Assembly: GCF_019649055.1 (NCBI RefSeq)
Contig: NW_026570247.1
Coordinates: 1,054,001-1,118,000 of the forward strand
Direction of reading: 5' to 3'
DNA from: Paramacrobiotus metropolitanus
Taxonomy: Eukaryota > Tardigrada > Eutardigrada > Parachela > Macrobiotidae
DNA: 64,000 nucleotides
Below the pieces are notes generated by a model. The model had not been told where the DNA came from and made no database searches. It saw only the letters and a list, made by a program, of their open reading frames with translations. Of this stretch, positions 58,406 to 64,000 are shown in pieces (within the stretch, counting starts at the first letter, position 1; each line of letters opens with the position of its first letter). A program made the translations under genes and the position numbers.

Positions 58406-59287
58406 ATGTTCACACCCGTCTTCCAAGTGGAAACTGATGTTCAACCGTTAGCGGGAGTGACCGATCATAGAGGAAGGCACTTTGATCTGGTCATCGCTAA
58501 CCACAGCATTAAACGGCAAGTTGTTAAGAAGGGTCAGTCCCTTGGCTATGTTGAGCCATACGATCATATGGAGAACGTCCAGATCAATAGTGGCACAGTA
58601 AAGAACGTGCTTTTTGATCCCGAAGTGGATGACACAACGAAAGCCGAGCTGACAAAAATCATCGGAAATTTGAAACTCGGACCTGATCTCACACAAGCTC
58701 AGAAAAACGATGTGTATAATGCATTCTGGGAGTTCTGGAAGGTGCTTCCCACATCGAAAAAACCGTATGGCGATGTAAAAGGGATCACCCATGTAATTGA
58801 CACGGGAGATGCGAAACCAGTAAAATGCAATCCCGCCAGAACGAGCTGGACAGGTCGCGAGTTCATAACAAAGCATATCGAAGAGATGCTGGCGCAGGAC
58901 GTCATCGAGCCATCAGATGCCGATTGGAGTTTTCCAGTCGTGCTGGCTGCGAAAAAGAACGGTGACGGAACTATGGGCACAAGATTCTGCGTCAACTATA
59001 TCATGTTGAATAAGTTAACGAAGAAAAATAATTATCCGCTACCGAATCTAGATGAGTTGCTAGATGCATGCGCAGGCAACAAGTACTACGGGAAGATGGA
59101 TCTGCAAAGTGGATTCTGGCAGATACCGATGGATCCGGAATCAATTAACAAAACGACGTTCGTAACGCAAGATGGCATGTATCGATTTAAGAGGATGCCA
59201 TTTGGAGTATGCAATGGACCTGCAACATTTCAACTGTGCATGGACAAAGTCCTATCCAAGGCAAAGCGAAAGGGCTGCGTCTTTTGA
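58406..59287 (+). pseudogene. pol: reverse transcriptase, N-terminal half, ended by a stop before YIDD
   Basis: Contains the fingers and palm of a gypsy RT: TGREFITKHIEEMLAQDVIE, SFPVVLAAKKNG, RFCVNYIMLNKLTKK, YPLPNLDELL, KMDLQSGFWQIPM with the first catalytic Asp, and FKRMPFGVCNGPATFQ. A TGA at 59285-59287 stands immediately before YIDD (59288-59299) in the same frame. Upstream, the frame is open back across the G5 run, so the ATG at 58406 is not a natural start. Confidence 0.85.
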
Positions 59288-62200
59288 TACATCGATGATG
59301 TCATTTTTGCTGGAAAGACTTGGGAGATTTTCCTGCAGAACATGAGGAATGTCCTTCAAAGTTTGGTTGAAGCAGGTTTCACCATTAAACCGACGAAGTG
59401 TGAATTCCGAATGCGGGAGATGGGATTTCTAGGTCATATACTCAGCGAAGATGGAGTTCGCATGGATCCCGAAAAGATCACCGCAGTATCCGAGTTCAAA
59501 CGACCTCAGACTGAACGGCAGTTGAGATCGTTTCTGGGACTTGCGAACTATTATCGAAAATTCATAGCTGGATATGCACAGCAGACCTGTCATTTATATG
59601 AGCTGTTGAGAAACGATAAACACGTACGAAAAGATTGGACAGAAGTTCATACGAAGGAGTTCGACAATCTAAAAAAGCTGCTATGCGAAGGTCCAGTTTT
59701 AGCGAAATTCGATCCAGCTAAGCCAACAGTAATCGAATGTGACGCGAGCAAAGAAGGAATTGGAGCAGTACTATCACAAGAAGGTCATCCAATTGCCTAT
59801 GCGAGCCGCGTCCTACTTGGAGCTGAACGGAACTACGGTGTAACCGAATGGGAGTGTCTGGCGGTCGTGTTCGCCGTCAGGAAGTTCAAATCATACATCG
59901 ATTACTCCGAGTTCACCGTACGAACGGATCATCAAGCATTGACGAATCTGCTGAGATCGGAAACGAATAAAGTTGGCATGAATCCGCGACTCACGAGATG
60001 GGCGATGGCATTACAAGGTCATCAGTTCAAGATCGAGTACAAACCGGGAAAGTACTGCGATAACGCGGATGCATTATCGAGGGCACCAATCGAAGGTCCA
60101 ACATGCCGTGATGAAGAATTCGATGAAATTCCAAACTTCGAAGACATTAAAAAAGAGTATGACATAAAAGAACCGGCAGTTGAAGTGTGGCAGCTGTTCG
60201 TACAGATGGTCGACGAACGAGAAAAGCGGATAAAAGATGATCCGGCTACGGCGAATGAGCCGGCTGAATCAACGATTAACGTTAACCGTATACGAGCTCT
60301 AACCGAATGCCCGATCAAGCTGTTGAGATTCCCTAAAAAGAAGGATAACCGACATAAACCGTTACCGCGATGCAAAGTCATCACGGACTGGAACGATCTC
60401 AGCACCGAAACTGTTCGCATCGTCAACTTGCAAGGAGATGAGGAAGTAGAGGATGACTCGAACTTGCAGCTCCGAAATAAGCAGCTGAAAGATCCTCACC
60501 TTGCAATGATCATCGATGAACTCGAACATTTAGCAGATGCCCAAACGAGATCGAAGTTCGAAGTTCATTACCAGCTGTGGAATGGGATCTTGTACCGAAT
60601 AAAAGACAACAAAGGGAGATTAGAAAGGTCATACGTCGTACCACTGTCAATGAGACGAGCGATCATCCACGCGATGCATGATGAGAAAGCAGCAGGTCAT
60701 CTTGGATATGAAAAGACGCTAGCAGCAATAAGACTGCGCTATTATTGGGACAGAATGAGTACGGACGTTAAGAACTATATACTCGCATGTCAGGGATGTC
60801 AGTTCACTAAGACACCGAGGAAATGCCCACCAGGAAAGTTGCAAGAAATTAAAGTGGGACATCCTTTCTTCCGAGTATATGCTGATCTTAAAGGACCCTT
60901 ATTGCCAACGAAGAAACGCGGATACAAGTATATCGCGGTGTTCATCGACCAGCTGACGAAGTATGTGATAGCAGTACCAATGAAGACGGCTACGGCGAAG
61001 GAATTTGCCAAAGTCTTCGTAAAACATGTGATATTGGTACATGGAGCACCGCATATCCTACATACGGATCGCGGAAGACACTTCACAGCGGAAGTTCTAT
61101 CGAAAGTCACCAACGTGTTTAAGATTAAACACACGTTCGGAACGGCATATCACCCTGAAGGCCAGGGCCAAGTCGAACGGCGGATGCAGATCATTGGAGA
61201 TGGACTGGCACAGTATATGAAAGCGGGAAACGAGCGGAAATTTAACAAATATCTCCCGTATGTGGTATCAGGGATAAATAGAGTGATACATGCCACAACC
61301 GGCTACTCGGCATATTTCATGCTACATGGAAGAGAGATGACTATGCCAGAGGATGTGGTGACAAAAACGAACTTACCAGATGATTATGGTACTCCAGACG
61401 AATGGGTGGAGACCATGAAGAGGAATCTGATATTCGCTGAGGAAGTTGCCAGATGCAACATAAAAGATGCATATGAGAAGAATGCAGAGATTTATAACAA
61501 GAAGAAATCGGAACCGAATTTCAAAATCGGCGACTTCGTACTTATCCGACTTCCCAAAGATACGAAACAAGGGAAAAAGGAAGTTCAATCGGATTTTAAA
61601 AAGAAGTACGATAAAGTATGGAAAATCCTCAGCTTTCCACGACCGAACGAAGTTGAAGTCATCGAAATGAACCCGATAAAAGAAGCTGATTTGAAAGTCG
61701 TCTCCATCGATCGATTAAAGCCATGGCATCCACCTTTAACGGAAGAACGAGAGGATAAAGAAGGAATACCAGAGCGTGAACCACGATCTGCTACCGGAGT
61801 GGATGAGACGGAGACCGAAGCAGAGCGCACTTCTCTCAAACCACCTCTGCTACATAGAGAGGAAGGTGATGAGGTAGCAGACCGTCATTTGGAACAGAGT
61901 CCCAAACCACGCCCAATGCTACCTGAACCATCGGACATAACAGAGATGAAGAAAAAGAAACGAGGAAGATCGAAGAAACAGGATAAGGACTTCGAAACGG
62001 CAGTCACTATCAAGCTGAGCGAACAAGCCGGGGATTTAACGGAAGCAGACGGGGTAACAGAGCGAGCTCCGCAAAAAGACTCCAACCAATATGCTGGGTC
62101 TTTTTCCGAACCACGCACTGCTACCGATCAGTCGAAAGGGACTGAACTAACAGAGCATGAGATGAAAAGCTCTGGTAGGCAACAGCAGCTTGAAGCAGTG

Positions 62201-62380
62201 AAAGCAACAGCTGCACAGCTGGCAAACGACATTGCTGCTGCTATCGAGCAAAGGAAGGCCAAAAAGACAAAGTCGAAACCCACTCCTACGGAATTCCTAA
62301 CGCGACAAGGAGCTGATGAAGATGCCGCCGATACGGGACTCCTTGATCGGATAACTAAAGGGCGCGAAAATACAAAATAA
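59288..62380 (+). CDS. pol: RT C-terminal half, RNase H, integrase and basic tail
   Basis: Opens with YIDD, then FLGHILSEDGVRMDPEKI (thumb), RSFLGLANYYRKF, RNase H (VIECDASKEGIGAVLSQ, EWECLAVVFAVRKF, RTDHQALTNLL), an HHCC zinc-binding domain (H..AAGHLGYEKT, then CQGCQ near 60800) and a DDE integrase core (YADLKGPL, LHTDRGRHF, GQGQVERR). A small C-terminal domain (IGDFVLIRLP) is followed by a Lys/Glu/Thr tail of about 250 residues ending LLDRITKGRE, homologous to the tail at the left edge of the window. No chromodomain motif is seen. The first ATG in the frame is 59342. Frame intact to the TAA at 62378-62380. Confidence 0.9.
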   Translation, partial: YIDDVIFAGKTWEIFLQNMRNVLQSLVEAGFTIKPTKCEFRMREMGFLGHILSEDGVRMDPEKITAVSEFKRPQTERQLRSFLGLANYYRKFIAGYAQQTCHLYELLRNDKHVRKDWTEVHTKEFDNLKKLLCEGPVLAKFDPAKPTVIECDASKEGIGAVLSQEGHPIAYASRVLLGAERNYGVTEWECLAVVFAVRKFKSYIDYSEFTVRTDHQALTNLLRSETNKVGMNPRLTRWAMALQGHQFKIEYKPGKYCDNADALSRAPIEGPTCRDEEFDEIPNFEDIKKEYDIKEPAVEVWQLFVQMVDEREKRIKDDPATANEPAESTINVNRIRALTECPIKLLRFPKKKDNRHKPLPRCKVITDWNDLSTETVRIVNLQGDEEVEDDSNLQLRNKQLKDPHLAMIIDELEHLADAQTRSKFEVHYQLWNGILYRIKDNKGRLERSYVVPLSMRRAIIHAMHDEKAAGHLGYEKTLAAIRLRYYWDRMSTDVKNYILACQGCQFTKTPRKCPPGKLQEIKVGHPFFRVYADLKGPLLPTKKRGYKYIAVFIDQLTKYVIAVPMKTATAKEFAKVFVKHVILVHGAPHILHTDRGRHFTAEVLSKVTNVFKIKHTFGTAYHPEGQGQVERRMQIIGDGLAQYMKAGNERKFNKYLPYVVSGINRVIHATTGYSAYFMLHGREMTMPEDVVTKTNLPDDYGTPDEWVETMKRNLIFAEEVARCNIKDAYEKNAEIYNKKKSEPNFKIGDFVLIRLPKDTKQGKKEVQSDFKKKYDKVWKILSFPRPNEVEVIEMNPIKEADLKVVSIDRLKPWHPPLTEEREDKEGIPEREPRSATGVDETETEAERTSLKPPLLHREEGDEVADRHLEQSPKPRPMLPEPSDITEMKKKKRGRSKKQDKDFETAVTIKLSEQAGDLTEADGVTERAPQKDSNQYAGSFSEPRTATDQSKGTELTEHEMKSSGRQQQLEAVKATAAQLANDIAAAIEQRKAKKTKSKPTPTEFLTRQGADEDAADTGLLDRITKGRENTK

Positions 62381-62404
62381 TATTTAAAAAGGGCGTTATG
62401 ATGC

Positions 62405-64000
62405 ATGCACAGGAGTTGGGAAGGTGTAAAAGCTAACCGTTGTAAATTGGCTAACAGATATCGTTTCATTGTTATAGCAGGTAATAAAAAGTTAATGGAA
62501 AGGTTGGAACGGCAAAATTCAGAGAATTCCGACTCGGAAAGCATTGGAAATCCGTTAAAAGCGTCGACGCCGATAAGAATGGAAGGCGATCGTAGCCAAG
62601 GCACTTATTACGGAAACGAGTCCACATCGTCTGCAGGAACGGCGCAGAACGAACCGGGACAGGGAGATCAAACGGTCTACGCGGCCGGCGTCCAGGCATA
62701 CTATCCGTACCAGGACCCTACGAATTATCAGAGTACACAGAATTGGTTGACCTACGGCCATCCGGCCGGACCGACTCAATATCCGGTACAAAACGATCCA
62801 TTTCAATTGTTTCCTGGAACACAGACTCCACCGATGTATGGATCTGTGCAAATGCCGATGGGACCACCGCCAGTACCCAGTTTTCCGACGGGACATGGTG
62901 GATTTGGCCGGATGTCATCCACACCTGTCCGACATGGGGGACTTGGCGGAATGTCAGCGTCGCCTATCCGACATCACGGATTCGGAGGCCCAATGTCAGC
63001 ACCAGTTCGACATAGCGGGGCAATTGGCGGATCACCGCCAGGATCGGTGCGCGGCGGAAGGGCGCCAGCACCATCTTTCCCATCATTGTTTCCCGAACGG
63101 AGTGAGACACCACCTATGAGGGCACCTCATCCGTTTAACCGATCCGACAGACGATCTCCGAACCAAAGAGGCGGAAGATCGCGACATGGAAATCGCAATT
63201 CACCTCGACCACGAGGAATGCTACCCCCATTAGGCCCACAGATGGAAACGATGACAATAAGTCCTCCAGGTTCACCTTCCAGATATGTACCAAGATTGGC
63301 GGTGAACGTGAGCGAAGAAGATGATCGGCTCAACATGATTGTAGGAGCGGAGGAAGAGCTCACCGCAGATGATCGGAGGGCTATCCATAACTTTAACCGT
63401 CTGTGTCGGGACTTCTATCGGATGCATGAAAGGGTGAACGATGAGCAACTCCTCTACGGATATATGATAGAGCAGATGGCCGTAACCGACTCGGGACACA
63501 TAGTGCTTAAGGATCGGAAAAAGAAGGTTCAGGAAGCACGGACAGACCTCGGAATCAGAGTTGCCACGATGAAAACATATCATCAAGCGTTAATAAACAG
63601 GCCGTGGCCAGAAATGATTGAAAAAATTCTGAGATGGATCGAAAAGTTTCCCGAAGAAGTTGCACAGCCCGAGCCCATTGTAGCCGGCCCATCACAGATG
63701 CAACCTGCGACGAGCGGCGCGCCTAAACCTGGTACACCAACTGCGAAGTCAGTTGAAGAGATGACAGATGCGGACTTAAAAGAACAGAAGAAACGAATTG
63801 ACGAAGCTATCGAACAAAGAGCGAGATCACGAGAAAGCTCAACGGCCGATTCATCTCGCGGTAGCGTCAAACGGAACAGATCGCAGACGACAAGTCCTAA
63901 ATCAACGGAGAAGGGACATCAGACTAAAAAGTCGACGGGGAGTAAGGAACCGCCGAAAGAAAAAGAGATGCCGGTACCAGTGAAACCCACGGCGAGTAAG
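62405..64000 (+). CDS. post-pol ORF (third gene), unknown function, 3' partial
   Basis: The frame is open from the ATG at 62405 through the window end: 532 codons, or 502 if the ATG at 62495 is used (more likely if the mRNA is spliced near 62480). It occupies the position of env but has no clear signal peptide, transmembrane segment or cysteine pattern. Residues counted from 62495: a Tyr/Pro/Gln-rich start, then three repeats of about 17 residues with RH(G/H/S)G(L/F)GG(M/P) between 62900 and 63030, then an Arg/Pro/Ser stretch. A helical domain follows (about 63300-63660: DRRAIHNFNRLCRDFYRM, LLYGYMIEQM, IEKILRWIEKF) and a basic, charged tail. It is rich in GATC like the rest of element 2, which supports its belonging to the element. 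It could be a nucleic-acid-binding or second Gag-like protein. Confidence 0.75.
   Translation, partial: MHRSWEGVKANRCKLANRYRFIVIAGNKKLMERLERQNSENSDSESIGNPLKASTPIRMEGDRSQGTYYGNESTSSAGTAQNEPGQGDQTVYAAGVQAYYPYQDPTNYQSTQNWLTYGHPAGPTQYPVQNDPFQLFPGTQTPPMYGSVQMPMGPPPVPSFPTGHGGFGRMSSTPVRHGGLGGMSASPIRHHGFGGPMSAPVRHSGAIGGSPPGSVRGGRAPAPSFPSLFPERSETPPMRAPHPFNRSDRRSPNQRGGRSRHGNRNSPRPRGMLPPLGPQMETMTISPPGSPSRYVPRLAVNVSEEDDRLNMIVGAEEELTADDRRAIHNFNRLCRDFYRMHERVNDEQLLYGYMIEQMAVTDSGHIVLKDRKKKVQEARTDLGIRVATMKTYHQALINRPWPEMIEKILRWIEKFPEEVAQPEPIVAGPSQMQPATSGAPKPGTPTAKSVEEMTDADLKEQKKRIDEAIEQRARSRESSTADSSRGSVKRNRSQTTSPKSTEKGHQTKKSTGSKEPPKEKEMPVPVKPTASK
62462..62482 (+). promoter_or_regulatory. candidate 3' splice site before the post-pol ORF
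   Basis: TTTCATTGTTATAGCAG ends at 62480, about 100 nt after the pol stop and 15 nt before the ATG at 62495. It is weaker than the corresponding site in element 1. Confidence 0.3.

Larger units (their letters stand above)
48637..64000 (+). mobile_element. giant Ty3/gypsy-like LTR retroelement (element 2), 3' end outside the window
   Basis: 5' LTR, initiator-tRNA primer site, 1.2-kb leader, gag, a frameshifted extra ORF, protease, RT/RNase H/integrase and a further ORF, all on plus, occupy more than 15.3 kb; most gypsy elements are 5-8 kb. Domain order PR-RT-RH-IN is Ty3/gypsy. Breaks: in-frame TAA at 51986, frame change near 52773, frame change near 55340, frame change in a G5 run at 58374-58378, in-frame TGA at 59285. 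GATC is several-fold over-represented throughout. Confidence 0.85.

Noticed and set aside
59285-59287. TGA before YIDD as a selenocysteine or readthrough codon
   Set aside because: No recoding element is visible and the copy has other breaks, so an ordinary nonsense change or sequencing error is more likely.

Overview
This window is eukaryotic and animal. Host genes have small introns with GT..AG borders, there are two rhodopsin-class GPCRs, a TIL-type protease inhibitor, an ARMT1-type phosphatase and a retroelement whose primer-binding site matches the 3' end of animal initiator tRNA-Met. Gene compactness and lineage-specific families in arrays suggest a small ecdysozoan; a tardigrade is my best guess, but I cannot prove it from sequence alone.

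Layout. 1-6.5 kb: 3' part of a Ty3/gypsy-like element (end of pol, then about 4.4 kb of non-coding DNA packed with short GTCGA/GGTCGG hairpins, then a possible 3' LTR). 6.5-10.45 kb: a foldback element with arms of about 1 kb or more, invaded by a gag-only non-LTR retrotransposon. 11.5-22.8 kb: three members of an F-box gene family, at least one a pseudogene, with MITEs in their introns. 23.5-35.5 kb: a family of small four-helix membrane proteins (three two-exon genes plus relics) surrounding a complete six-exon ARMT1-like gene that gains an N-terminal signal peptide. 36.6-46.6 kb: a three-exon GPCR (+), a secreted TIL inhibitor (+) and a four-exon GPCR (-). 47.3-48.2 kb: a second foldback repeat, with a partial copy at 43.6 kb. 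48.6-64.0 kb: the 5' LTR, leader, gag, pro, pol and a post-pol ORF of a giant (over 15.3 kb) Ty3/gypsy-like element that runs off the window.

The most interesting material is in the two related retroelements. The large one carries a textbook -1 ribosomal frameshift signal at the end of gag: slippery GGGAAAC, 6-nt spacer, perfect 10-bp stem, and a loop that can pair downstream as a pseudoknot. Its reading frames and leader are saturated with GATC. The related element at the left edge is instead saturated with CGACC/GGTCG, and there the same words form dozens of hairpins outside the coding sequence. A 500+ codon ORF follows pol in the position of env but does not look like env. The large copy is damaged (two in-frame stops, three unexplained frame changes), so it is probably not active as it stands, unless some breaks are assembly errors.
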